64,000 nucleotides of DNA, from contig BTUV01000002.1 of the NCBI GenBank assembly GCA_045863035.1, positions 122,448 to 186,447 of the forward strand, read 5' to 3'. The first letter of the stretch is position 1, and every line of letters starts with the position of its first letter. Positions 1 through 7,918 of the stretch are shown here, in pieces. Source of the DNA: H2-BAC3 sp045863035 (GTDB lineage: Bacteria; Bacteroidota; Ignavibacteria; Ignavibacteriales; Ignavibacteriaceae). The position numbers were made by a program, and so were the translations under genes. The notes under the pieces are model-generated. The model was not told the DNA's origin, made no database searches, and saw only the letters and a program-made list of their open reading frames with translations.

Positions 1-747
1 CCGGATGAGAGAATCAACTTCTCTTATTGCCGGAGTTGAAATCTCAAAAACGCTGAACCCGCAGTTTTCTTTCATTTTTATCGGGTCGTCAAGATTAAGA
101 ATTATGCCCTGGCTGAAAAGTGCAACGCGGTCACATCTTTCTGCTTCATCAAGATAGGGGGTTGACATGATAATAGTTAAACCGTCCTGTCTTAATTGGG
201 AGAGAATTTTCCAGAAGTCCCGCCGTGATACCGGATCAACACCCGTAGTTGGTTCATCCAGAATCAGAATATCTGGTTTATGAATCAGCGAACAGGCGAG
301 CGCGAGCTTTTGTTTCATCCCCCCTGAAAGCTTTTCGGCAGGTCTGGTGGTAAAGTCAGTCAGTCGTGTCATTTCGAGTAATGCAGAGCGGTCTTTCTGA
401 TAATCGCTGCGACCATGAATCTTAGCAAAAAAATCTAAGTTTTCATCAACACTTAAATCCCCATATAAACTGAAGCGCTGCGAAAGATAACCAATACGTC
501 TTTGGGTTGATTTTCCTGATCGTATGACACGCTCTCCGAATAACTGAATTTCTCCCTCATCAGGAGTGAGAAGCCCGCAGATTGCTTTAAGCGTCGTGGT
601 TTTTCCTGCACCATCAGGTCCGACCATTCCGAACATCTCACCATGATTTACATGAAATGAAATCCCTCTGATTGCCAGTGCAGCGCCGAAGTTCTTTCGG
701 AGACCGGTAACTGAAAGAATACTCTTATTTGAGATAAATTCTTGCAT
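1..747 (-). CDS. ABC transporter ATP-binding protein (3' end beyond the window)
   Basis: Cytoplasmic ATPase of an ABC exporter; 249 codons are visible before the frame runs off the left edge. Reading from an ATG at 747 gives Walker A GPDGAGKTTT (about 595-625), the signature LSGGMKQKLALA, and Walker B with D-loop ILDEPTTGVDP (about 240-265). The start overlaps the 3' end of the HlyD-type gene by 23 bp, so the two are translationally coupled. The order TetR, HlyD adaptor, ATPase matches YbhF/YbhG-type drug exporters, whose permease genes would lie further left. The ATPase identity is directly visible; the substrate is not. Confidence 0.9.
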   Translation of the reverse strand, partial: MQEFISNKSILSVTGLRKNFGAALAIRGISFHVNHGEMFGMVGPDGAGKTTTLKAICGLLTPDEGEIQLFGERVIRSGKSTQRRIGYLSQRFSLYGDLSVDENLDFFAKIHGRSDYQKDRSALLEMTRLTDFTTRPAEKLSGGMKQKLALACSLIHKPDILILDEPTTGVDPVSRRDFWKILSQLRQDGLTIIMSTPYLDEAERCDRVALFSQGIILNLDDPIKMKENCGFSVFEISTPAIREVDSLIR

Positions 748-1693
748 CAGCAGGGAGGCCTGATTTAAGCCGGAATTGAGGATTATTAATTGCGATTTTT
801 ACTGCAAATACTAATTTAGATCTTTCCTCTTTGGTTTGGATATTCTTGGGGGTGAACTCTGCTTCAGGGGATATATAAACGATTTTCCCTTCAAATGTTT
901 CATCAGGAAAACTGTCAATGCTAATATCTGCTTCACCGTTAAGCTGAAGTCGTCCGATATAATTTTGCTCCGGATAAACTATCAGTTCAATTTGTTCAAG
1001 ATTAGTAACCCTGAACAGGGAAGCGCCTGGCTGAACAAGCTCTCCGGTTTCAAAAAAAGATTTTGTAATGAAACCTGAAACAGGGGAGAGTATAAAACAA
1101 TCCCGGTAATTCTTAGAAATGATCTCCTCAGCAGCAACTGCCTGATCAAAACGGGCCTTTGCCTGCATAAGTTCTTCTGGTCTGGCTATTGATTTAAGTT
1201 TGTTCAGATTTTCCAATGCTGCATTCATCTGAAGCTTGCGTGTCTCGGTGAGAGCAGCTATATCATCATATTGCTTTTGCGTTGCACTTCCTGATTTCAA
1301 AAGAGCTGTTGTTCTTTCAAGATCATTTAGTGATGTCTTATAGGAAAGCTCAGTTTGTTTGTATATGCTTTCAACTTGTGCAATGTCTTCTTTCCTTGCC
1401 CCGTTTTTAAGCATTATATATTGTGCCTGTATAGCTTCGCGGTTTGCCTTTGCCTGTTTAAGCTGAAGAAGAATCGCTTCTGTATCAATTATTGCAAGCG
1501 TATCGCCCTGTTCCACTTTTCTCCCCTCATCAAACTGAATGGCAGTGATGGTTCCGGCAGTTTTATTTGATACGGTTACAGATACAGCTTCGAGATTTCC
1601 GCTTAGCTCAAGATAGCCGTCACCTTCACCACTGTTGCACGCCGGTTGCAGCAGACTTAATAAGAGCAGGGGGATAATATAAAAGCGTTTCAT
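725..1693 (-). CDS. HlyD/YbhG-family membrane fusion protein (efflux adaptor)
   Basis: Periplasmic adaptor of 322 residues that would join the inner-membrane ABC exporter to an outer-membrane channel. The N-terminus is a signal peptide ending at a Cys (residues 1-19, LQPAC), so it may be a lipoprotein, although the lipobox is imperfect. A biotinyl-lipoyl-like segment around residues 45-75 is followed by a long Gln/Ala/Lys-rich coiled-coil hairpin (about 75-190), then a second lipoyl half and a beta-barrel domain (SPVSGFITK, then LVQPGASLF). It sits 3 bp downstream of the TetR gene and overlaps the ATPase gene, so all three form one operon. Substrate unknown. Confidence 0.88.
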   Translation of the reverse strand: MKRFYIIPLLLLSLLQPACNSGEGDGYLELSGNLEAVSVTVSNKTAGTITAIQFDEGRKVEQGDTLAIIDTEAILLQLKQAKANREAIQAQYIMLKNGARKEDIAQVESIYKQTELSYKTSLNDLERTTALLKSGSATQKQYDDIAALTETRKLQMNAALENLNKLKSIARPEELMQAKARFDQAVAAEEIISKNYRDCFILSPVSGFITKSFFETGELVQPGASLFRVTNLEQIELIVYPEQNYIGRLQLNGEADISIDSFPDETFEGKIVYISPEAEFTPKNIQTKEERSKLVFAVKIAINNPQFRLKSGLPADARIYLK

Positions 1694-1696
1694 ATT

Positions 1697-2311
1697 TTAA
1701 TTCCTTATTTGAATATCCTTATATACAGCGAGCCCGGTTTCAGTCAGGATTCCGGAAAGCAGGAGATTAATTGTATGCATGAGCGCTGACTTCGGTTCAT
1801 ACGATGTGGACAAAATAAAATCCGGGTGCATAATTCCCCGGATACTGACTGAGAATAATCTTATAATAAAGTGTTCGGGGTATTTCTTAAAAAGTCCCTG
1901 TTCGAGTCCCTGCCGGTAAAGAATCTCAATACTGCATTCGAGTCTTTCCTTCCTGAATTCGTCAATTTCCAACCATAGTGATGGCATAGTTGTTCTGACA
2001 TCTTCTAACCAGACCTTATTAATTGTCGCAATGTTATTACCGAGATGTGTAAGAAGGTTGAGAAGTTTCAGGATAGGATTTTCGTCAGATGAAACGATAT
2101 TTTGAAGTGCGGCAATATTTTTTTGCATAAAGAAAAATGCGCAATCTCTTACGATTTGATCTTTTGAGCTAAAGTATTTGTAGAATGTCTTTTTACTCAC
2201 TTTTAGAGTACCCGCCAGTTCATCCATTGAGATTTTCTGAAATCCCCTGGAAAAGAAAATCCCGCTTATCTTTTCAATCAGGAGTTCTTGATTTGTGACC
2301 ATTTCATTCAA
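1697..2311 (-). CDS. TetR/AcrR-family transcriptional regulator
   Basis: Repressor of 204 residues with the classic TetR N-terminal helix-turn-helix: MDELAGTLKVSKKTFYKYF lies at about residues 24-42, followed by the usual SKDQI. The C-terminal helical part is the variable ligand-binding and dimerisation domain. It is the first gene of the minus-strand operon with the HlyD adaptor and the ABC ATPase, so it most likely represses its own efflux operon. A promoter of Bacteroidota form and an 8-bp inverted repeat lie directly upstream (2328-2370), consistent with autoregulation. Effector unknown. Confidence 0.9.
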   Translation of the reverse strand: MNEMVTNQELLIEKISGIFFSRGFQKISMDELAGTLKVSKKTFYKYFSSKDQIVRDCAFFFMQKNIAALQNIVSSDENPILKLLNLLTHLGNNIATINKVWLEDVRTTMPSLWLEIDEFRKERLECSIEILYRQGLEQGLFKKYPEHFIIRLFSVSIRGIMHPDFILSTSYEPKSALMHTINLLLSGILTETGLAVYKDIQIRN

Positions 2312-2327
2312 TTCTGAAAACTACAAT

Positions 2328-2358
2328 CAAAATTACAATATGGAAACTAAAAATGCAA
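2328..2358 (-). promoter_or_regulatory. Promoter of the TetR-HlyD-ABC operon
   Basis: Read on the minus strand, TTG (2356-2358) and TAATTTTG (2328-2335) are 20 bp apart, matching the Bacteroidota form TTG-N19/20-TAnnTTTG. The -7 element ends 17 bp before the ATG at 2311, giving a very short leader. Confidence 0.5.
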
Positions 2359-2370
2359 GAAATAGTTTCC
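2342..2370. promoter_or_regulatory. Inverted repeat, candidate TetR operator
   Basis: Perfect 8-bp arms GGAAACTA (2342-2349) and TAGTTTCC (2363-2370) are separated by 13 bp. The repeat overlaps the -33 element and spacer of the promoter, where repressor binding would block RNA polymerase. It could instead be a weak hairpin after the upstream serine hydrolase gene, but no T-run follows. Confidence 0.4.
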
Positions 2371-2383
2371 TAAGTTCTTGATC

Positions 2384-3946
2384 TTATTTTGCCGGTAACA
2401 CATAGACACCCCAAAAGAGGTCATCAGGGGGGAGACTGCTCCAGAATTGGGGCGAGTGACTATCATCAGTAATGTAATGAAGTGTGTATTTGCCGGGCAT
2501 GAGGTATATGGTCTCGGAGATACAGTACAGATTTTTTGCGTTACCACCTCCTGGAAGTGCTTCGCTTTCCTTAGCGCTCCAGACTAATTTACCGGTGGAA
2601 TCAGTGCAATAACCATAATCAGTTAACTCACCGAAATATTCTTCGGCGCTTGAGATAAACCACACCCGTGAGGCAGAATCAACCGTAAAACTTTGAGTGA
2701 TTTGACTATTATTAGCGGTTGCCTGTAAAACAGAAAGCGCATTCGGGACACTATTTTTTCTAAATGATGCTAAATACGCGGAATCTGCGCCCTCTCCCCG
2801 ATAAAATTTCAGCCGATAGAGTGAGTAGTTGAGTAATTTATTAATCTCATAAAACTCATCCGAATTCCCGGACATTTTTTCTAAAATAGTAAAATCCTTA
2901 AACGCACCGCCATATAACCCAGTAAGAAAATATTTAATGAATAGCAACGCCGGCTCTGACGCTAAAACAGTCCCTTCTTCCAAAGGATAAACCCGGCTGA
3001 GATTATTGCTGTTTGCAATTACCGAAAAAGCAAGGTTTTTCTCAGGAACAATTATCAGTAATGAAGAATTTGTCCCCATATACCCATAGTGCCAGACAAA
3101 TTTTATTGAGTCGATATATTCCACAAACCATCCAAGTGCATAAGGGAGGGTTTTCCCGTCAGGGGAGCATCGCACTTCAGTTAGCTGACTGAAGATATAA
3201 TTTGCTTCTGTATCATTCAGAAGAAAATCAGCGTACTTAACCAAATCTTTTGCGGTTGAGAATAAACCGGCTGAAGCAGCGAATGATTTTTCGAGCGGCG
3301 CTTTTACCGGCACATTAGTTGAATCATGAACGTAACCGGTATATAATCTGTTTATATACTGAGCGGAAGGTTCGCCGGTAAAAAGCCGGAAATCAGATGA
3401 ATCGTATGGGTTAGGAAAGGTATTGCGAAGCGGAATCTTCCGGGTTATTTTTTCAGCAAGGTGAGAGGCAAACATTCGGTTAGTACTCTGGTACATTACT
3501 GTATCAAGTTTATTGTATCGGCTATTATTGTAATAATAACGGCTGCCTGGTTCACCAAGTGAGGTATGTGAAAGAAGATGCTCGACTCTGACTCCCTGAC
3601 CCAGATCAAGTTCATATTTTGCAACCGGATCACTGACTGATATTATTCCTTCTTTCTGCAGCTTGCCAATCACAAAAGCAGCGAATGTTTTTGTAATTGA
3701 GGCAATGTGAACAGGGGTTGAATCAGTCATTGGTGACTGAAGTATCATATCATCATAGCCGAGTCCCTCGCTAATAAGCAGTTTTCTGTTTTGCATAACG
3801 GCAAAAGATATACCCGGTATATTCAATTTGAGACGAAGATTCTCGAAATCCAACATAACTTTACTGTATGGATTTTCTTGCCCGTTCAGTAGTAATGAGA
3901 CAATTATAAAAACACTAAATGCTATAGTTCTTTTACGAATGGCCAT
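2384..3946 (-). CDS. Serine hydrolase of the beta-lactamase/DD-peptidase (class C-like) family
   Basis: Exported serine hydrolase of about 520 residues. The start is placed at the ATG at 3946, because a signal peptide begins there (MAIRKRTIAFSVF, then hydrophobic residues up to NGQ); the frame stays open further upstream but only inside the permease gene. Active-site motifs are visible: SITK (SxxK nucleophile motif), a Tyr-Asn pair in RYYYNNSRYNK, and HYG in VWHYGYMG (HxG motif). The C-terminal third has no recognised catalytic motif. It overlaps the permease gene by 25 bp and is probably co-transcribed with it. Penicillin-binding-like, esterase and peptidase activities are all possible; substrate unknown. 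Confidence 0.85.
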   Translation of the reverse strand: MAIRKRTIAFSVFIIVSLLLNGQENPYSKVMLDFENLRLKLNIPGISFAVMQNRKLLISEGLGYDDMILQSPMTDSTPVHIASITKTFAAFVIGKLQKEGIISVSDPVAKYELDLGQGVRVEHLLSHTSLGEPGSRYYYNNSRYNKLDTVMYQSTNRMFASHLAEKITRKIPLRNTFPNPYDSSDFRLFTGEPSAQYINRLYTGYVHDSTNVPVKAPLEKSFAASAGLFSTAKDLVKYADFLLNDTEANYIFSQLTEVRCSPDGKTLPYALGWFVEYIDSIKFVWHYGYMGTNSSLLIIVPEKNLAFSVIANSNNLSRVYPLEEGTVLASEPALLFIKYFLTGLYGGAFKDFTILEKMSGNSDEFYEINKLLNYSLYRLKFYRGEGADSAYLASFRKNSVPNALSVLQATANNSQITQSFTVDSASRVWFISSAEEYFGELTDYGYCTDSTGKLVWSAKESEALPGGGNAKNLYCISETIYLMPGKYTLHYITDDSHSPQFWSSLPPDDLFWGVYVLPAK

Positions 3947-5262
3947 TCTTTTTGCCTGTATGCTCTTATAAAATAAACAATACTGCCGAGCATTATCATG
4001 CCAAGTCCACCGGCGATAAAGTTGAATCCAGTCGAAAGGAACAGACCGATCCAAACCAGCAGTGAAATAAGCGGCGGGATAGGAAAGAGAGGCATTTTAT
4101 ATGGGAAGTTCTCTCTCACTCCTTTTTTATGAAGGTACAACAGTCCAATAGTCTGGTTCACAAACTGAACTAAAATTCGCATCGCGAGGATTGCAGCAAT
4201 AACATCCTTTAGTCGGAAAAGCAGACTAAAGATAAAAGCAATACCGCCAAGAATAAGCAGTGACTTATGCGGAAAATTTTTTACCGGATGAACTTCACCG
4301 AATACCTTAAAAAAATTGCCATCCAGTGCTGCTGCATAAGGTATTCTTGTATATCCGACCAAAACAGCAAAAAGCGAAGAAAATGCTATCCAGAGGATCA
4401 GAATGGTCACAACCTTTGCGGCAGTTGTTCCATATATCCGTTCCATGAATAAACTCACAACAAACTGGCTATTTTTTATTTCTTCCCAGTGAATAACACC
4501 AAAGAAACTCATTTGCATGACAAGATATAAAACCGCGATGCCGGCAATTGATATAAACATGCTCTGTGGTATAATTTTCTCAGGGTTTTGAACTTCTGAA
4601 CCCAGGTGGCAGACATTATAATATCCGAGATAGGTATATATTGTTTTAATTGTGGCGCTCCCCAGTGCAGCAAAGAAGACAAGATCAAAAGTAAATGCGC
4701 CCTCAGGAAAATCAAAAGCTAATGCCGGGTCAAAATGAGTAACACCGCCGAAGATAATCCACACCATAGTCCCGACTACACCGATCCAAAGCATGACGGA
4801 TATCTGACCAACTTCACCAATTCTGCGGTAGAGCAAAAACACAAGAAGAAGCACCAACCCGCCTGAGAGGGCTTTTTGCATCAGAGGGTCAATGGGCGCG
4901 AGGTATGTGAAATACTGCGCAAATCCTATTGCTCCGGAGGCAACTACCAGAGGTGCCTGAATTATGGTCTGCCAAATAAAAAGAAAAGAAAAATAACGGC
5001 CGGCGCTTTTTTCACCATAGATGTTTTTGAGAAACGAATACGTGCCCCCGGCGTTTGGATAAGCGGCTCCCAGCTCAGCCCAGACAAAGCCATCTAAGAA
5101 TGAAAGAACCGCTCCCAAAACCCAGGCCAGCATTGCCTGTGGTCCATTCATCTCCTGTATGACTAACGGAACAACAATAAAAGGCCCGATTCCCACCATA
5201 TCAATCATATTAAGGGCGGTTGACTGAGTTAAATTTAGTTCACGCTTCAGTTTTTCCTGCAA
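3922..5262 (-). CDS. APC-superfamily amino-acid permease
   Basis: Inner-membrane amino-acid/polyamine transporter of 446 residues with about 12 hydrophobic segments. The N-terminal half carries the family pattern with a conserved GIGPFIVVPL in the first helix and WAELGAAYPNAGGTYSFLK after the second, which match the substrate- and sodium-site region of APC proteins. It is divergent from the DtxR operon across a 128-bp intergenic region and is followed by the overlapping serine hydrolase gene. The substrate cannot be read from the sequence. Confidence 0.88.
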   Translation of the reverse strand: MQEKLKRELNLTQSTALNMIDMVGIGPFIVVPLVIQEMNGPQAMLAWVLGAVLSFLDGFVWAELGAAYPNAGGTYSFLKNIYGEKSAGRYFSFLFIWQTIIQAPLVVASGAIGFAQYFTYLAPIDPLMQKALSGGLVLLLVFLLYRRIGEVGQISVMLWIGVVGTMVWIIFGGVTHFDPALAFDFPEGAFTFDLVFFAALGSATIKTIYTYLGYYNVCHLGSEVQNPEKIIPQSMFISIAGIAVLYLVMQMSFFGVIHWEEIKNSQFVVSLFMERIYGTTAAKVVTILILWIAFSSLFAVLVGYTRIPYAAALDGNFFKVFGEVHPVKNFPHKSLLILGGIAFIFSLLFRLKDVIAAILAMRILVQFVNQTIGLLYLHKKGVRENFPYKMPLFPIPPLISLLVWIGLFLSTGFNFIAGGLGMIMLGSIVYFIRAYRQKEWPFVKEL

Positions 5263-5288
5263 ATCGTCTCCTTTTCAAAAAATTCCTG

Positions 5289-5296
5289 CAAATATA
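5289..5296 (-). promoter_or_regulatory. Candidate -7 element for the permease gene
   Basis: TATATTTG on the minus strand is an exact match to TAnnTTTG, 27 bp upstream of the permease ATG. No convincing -33 TTG lies at the right distance, so this is a partial promoter call. Confidence 0.3.
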
Positions 5297-5339
5297 GCCA
5301 TATATGTACAGAAATAGTGGAGTATTTATTTAAGAGAAC

Positions 5340-5370
5340 TTGATTTTTAAGTTAAGTTAGCTTAAATTAA
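5340..5370 (+). promoter_or_regulatory. Promoter of the iron operon
   Basis: TTG (5340-5342) and TAAATTAA (5363-5370) are separated by 20 bp, fitting TTG-N20-TAnnTTTG with two mismatches at the end of the -7 element. The ATG of the first gene is at 5391. The promoter is overlapped by the DtxR-type box. Confidence 0.4.
5347..5365. promoter_or_regulatory. DtxR/IdeR-type operator
   Basis: The 19-mer TTAAGTTAAGTTAGCTTAA matches 14 of 19 positions of the IdeR/DtxR consensus TTAGGTTAGGCTAACCTAA. It covers the spacer and -7 region of the candidate promoter and lies 26 bp before a DtxR-family gene, so metal-dependent autorepression of the whole iron operon is the simplest reading. Confidence 0.55.
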
Positions 5371-5390
5371 ATCATCAAAATATCTTAAAT

Positions 5391-6074
5391 ATGAAAAACG
5401 TATCAACAGAAGACTACCTTAGTGTAATCTTTAAGAATCAAAATGAGGCGGGGGAGATAAAGTCTAATCTGATAGCGGATAAACTCTCAATTTCCAATGC
5501 AGCGGTGACTGATATGGTCAAAAAGCTCTCAAAAGAAGGGCTTATTAACTATACACCCTATAAAGGAATCTCGCTGACTCAGGAGGGGGATAGTTATGCC
5601 AAAGCACTGGTCAGGAGGCACAGAATCTGGGAGCTTTTTCTTTTCCAGATAGTCGGGCTGCCCTGGGAAAAAGTACATGATGAGGCAGAAAAACTTGAAC
5701 ACTGCGCCTCCGATGAACTTATCAATCGCATGGAGGAAATGTTGAATTTTCCTGAATTTGACCCTCACGGCGACCCCATACCCGATAAAAATGGCAGAAT
5801 TCCAAAATGTCCGGAGCATTTTCCTCTTACCAAAGTAAGCGCTGGAAGAGTAGTCTCCGTCCAGCGCGTGAACGATTCCGATAATGCATTTCTTGCTCAT
5901 ATATCTAATCTGGGCATTGACCTTAAATCCGAAATTTCAGTTAAAGAGGTTATTTCCTATGACGGCTCAATGGTGGCTGAATGTAACGGAAATATCTTTA
6001 CTATTAGTTATAAAACCGCTTCCAACATTTTTGTTGAGGAAGCAGACTCCTCAAAGGAGAACTTATATGACTAA
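5391..6074 (+). CDS. DtxR/MntR-family metal-dependent transcriptional regulator
   Basis: Cytoplasmic metal-dependent repressor of 227 residues. An N-terminal winged helix (about 1-60; VSTEDYLSVIFK, then the recognition segment SISNAAVTDMVKKLSKEG) is followed by the metal-binding and dimerisation domain with the conserved RRHRIWELFL, a His/Glu-bearing helix (HDEAEKLEH) and DPHGDPIPD. The C-terminus (about 145-215) resembles the FeoA/SH3-like domain of this family. It is the first gene of the operon and overlaps the next by 8 bp. Location before feoB and the box at 5347 favour iron sensing, but manganese cannot be excluded. Confidence 0.9.
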   Translation: MKNVSTEDYLSVIFKNQNEAGEIKSNLIADKLSISNAAVTDMVKKLSKEGLINYTPYKGISLTQEGDSYAKALVRRHRIWELFLFQIVGLPWEKVHDEAEKLEHCASDELINRMEEMLNFPEFDPHGDPIPDKNGRIPKCPEHFPLTKVSAGRVVSVQRVNDSDNAFLAHISNLGIDLKSEISVKEVISYDGSMVAECNGNIFTISYKTASNIFVEEADSSKENLYD

Positions 6075-7104
6075 TGAATTCTTATATATAGGCGTACTGC
6101 TTATTACCGCGGGAGCAGTTACCTGGATATATTTTCCAGGCAGCCCATTTAAGCGGTACCTTCTTAAAATCAGAAATACCTCAAATCGTGCAAGGACTGA
6201 GGATGCACTCAAGCATTTTTTTGATTGCGAGGAAAGGCATCTGACAGGGACATCTGATAGTTTAGCAGGATTTTTAAATACATCGCGTGACAGAGCCGCG
6301 CTGGTTATTTCACGACTACAGGAAAACAAACTGATTGAAGCGGAGCGTGATGGTATATACCGGCTTTCTCAGCAGGGAAGGTCCTATGCGCTTCGTGTTA
6401 TCAGAACTCACCGCCTGTGGGAACGCTATCTTGCGGATGAAACAGGAACAGATCAGATGGCCTGGCACTATCTTGCGGAAAAGAAAGAACATCAACTCAG
6501 CAGTGATGAAACTGATGCACTTGCCGCCAGACTTGGCAACCCGATGTTTGATCCGCACGGTGATCCTATCCCGATGAAGGATGGAGAAATACCCCGCAGA
6601 AAAGGTTTTACACTTTCTGAACTTCCCGTAATGGATACCGGACAGATAATCCACATCGAAGATGAGCCGGAAATTATTTATTCACAAATAGTAGCAGTAG
6701 GGTTATACTCCGGAATGCATGTCAGAATGATATCCTCTGATAGTGAGAGAATTCGATTTGAGGCCAATGGTGAAGAAATTGTTCTCTCGCCTCAGATTGC
6801 CGGAAATATAACAGTGTCTGCGCTTGGATTCAACGAATTCATTCCTGATGAATATATATCTCTGGCATCCCTCAAGGTCGGTGAAACCTGCCGTGTAATC
6901 AGTATTGCTAAGGCCCTTAGGGGTCAGCAAAGAAGACGGCTGATGGATTTGGGTGTCGTACCCGGTTCAATTATAGAAGTGAAATTTTCCAGTTCATCAG
7001 AAGACCCAAGAGCATATTCTATACGCGGCGCACTTATTGCTTTGCGTAAAGAGCACGCATCACTTATCTATGTTGAAAAAACAGGAGTTAAGGATAATGG
7101 GTAA
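6067..7104 (+). CDS. Membrane-anchored DtxR-like regulator fused to FeoA
   Basis: Composite protein of 345 residues. The ATG at 6067 is chosen because it begins a transmembrane helix (about residues 4-22, FLYIGVLLITAGAVTWIYF) and gives an 8-bp overlap like that at the next junction. After the anchor come a winged-helix-like segment (about 40-100), the DtxR metal/dimerisation motifs (RTHRLWERYL, DPHGDPIP), an SH3-like segment (about 175-250) and a clear C-terminal FeoA domain (about 258-340, with RRRLMDLGVVPGS). FeoA is the cytoplasmic partner of FeoB, the next gene. It may act at the membrane on FeoB activity rather than on DNA, or do both. Domains are visible; role inferred. Confidence 0.82.
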   Translation: MTNEFLYIGVLLITAGAVTWIYFPGSPFKRYLLKIRNTSNRARTEDALKHFFDCEERHLTGTSDSLAGFLNTSRDRAALVISRLQENKLIEAERDGIYRLSQQGRSYALRVIRTHRLWERYLADETGTDQMAWHYLAEKKEHQLSSDETDALAARLGNPMFDPHGDPIPMKDGEIPRRKGFTLSELPVMDTGQIIHIEDEPEIIYSQIVAVGLYSGMHVRMISSDSERIRFEANGEEIVLSPQIAGNITVSALGFNEFIPDEYISLASLKVGETCRVISIAKALRGQQRRRLMDLGVVPGSIIEVKFSSSSEDPRAYSIRGALIALRKEHASLIYVEKTGVKDNG

Positions 7105-7903
7105 TTCGATTCAGGATTGTGCCGCCTGTTCAGTGCATAACAAGAAGAATCTTGAGCGGCTTGGTATAGATATGCAGGAATATAACTTTCTCATCGCGCT
7201 TGCCGGTAATCCTAACACCGGGAAAAGCACGGTTTTTAACTATTTGACCGGTCTTCATCAGCATACAGGCAACTGGCCGGGTAAAACTGTAAGCAGGGCT
7301 GAAGGTGCTTATATATATAACAGCAATAAGTACAAGCTGATTGATCTTCCTGGGACCTACTCTCTGCTTTCAACCTCCGCTGATGAAGAAATCGCGCGAG
7401 ATTTTATCCTCTTCGGAAAACCGGATGTAACTGTTATCGTAATTGATGCCACCCGGCTGGAAAGAAATCTCAATTTGACGCTGCAGATACTCGAAATTAC
7501 TGAACGTGTGGTTGTATGTGTGAATTTGGCAGATGAAGCTCAGAGGCACGGTATTACTATTGATCCTAAGTATTTGAATAAACGGCTGGGTGTGCCGGTC
7601 GTGTTAGCATCAGCCCGGCAAGGTGTGGGAATGGAGGAACTTCTTGTTGCGATTGAGGGTGTTGCAAAGGGGGAGATTACCTGCAAGCCGTATCGAATTG
7701 CATCATTACCTGAGGAGATACGTGATGCAATTGAACATCTTTCGGCTAAGATTGAATCTTTATTCCCCGGTCTGGCTAATACCAGGTGGATTGCTTTACG
7801 GCTGCTGGAAGGGGATCAGAGAATGATAGAAGCGGTCGAATCCGGTGAATTATCAGCTCTTTCTGAGGCATTAGTATCACCTCAGGATGCAGCATCATAT
7901 TAA
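7097..7903 (+). CDS. feoB: FeoB N-terminal half: GTPase plus GDI-like domain
   Basis: G-protein half of the ferrous iron transporter, 268 residues from an ATG at 7097 (8-bp overlap with the previous gene; an earlier in-frame start lies deep inside that gene). A Cys pair in DCAACSVHN opens the protein, followed by all the G motifs: G1 GNPNTGKST, G2 region NWPGKTV, G3 DLPGTYSL, G4 NLAD, and a G5-like SARQGVGM. Residues 190-255 look like the FeoB GDI helical domain. The frame stops at TAA 7901-7903, and the membrane half continues in the same frame from 7919. Together the halves reach about the usual FeoB length (about 750). Confidence 0.9.
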   Translation: MGNSIQDCAACSVHNKKNLERLGIDMQEYNFLIALAGNPNTGKSTVFNYLTGLHQHTGNWPGKTVSRAEGAYIYNSNKYKLIDLPGTYSLLSTSADEEIARDFILFGKPDVTVIVIDATRLERNLNLTLQILEITERVVVCVNLADEAQRHGITIDPKYLNKRLGVPVVLASARQGVGMEELLVAIEGVAKGEITCKPYRIASLPEEIRDAIEHLSAKIESLFPGLANTRWIALRLLEGDQRMIEAVESGELSALSEALVSPQDAASY

Positions 7904-7918
7904 TATATTCAGTTGAAC

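Noticed and set aside
3947..4054. Upstream extension of the serine hydrolase
   Set aside because: It would hide the signal peptide and lies in the permease gene.
5884..6066. Upstream extension of the DtxR-FeoA gene
   Set aside because: The extra 61 residues lie entirely inside the preceding dtxR gene; the ATG at 6067 gives the membrane helix and the 8-bp overlap seen at the next junction.
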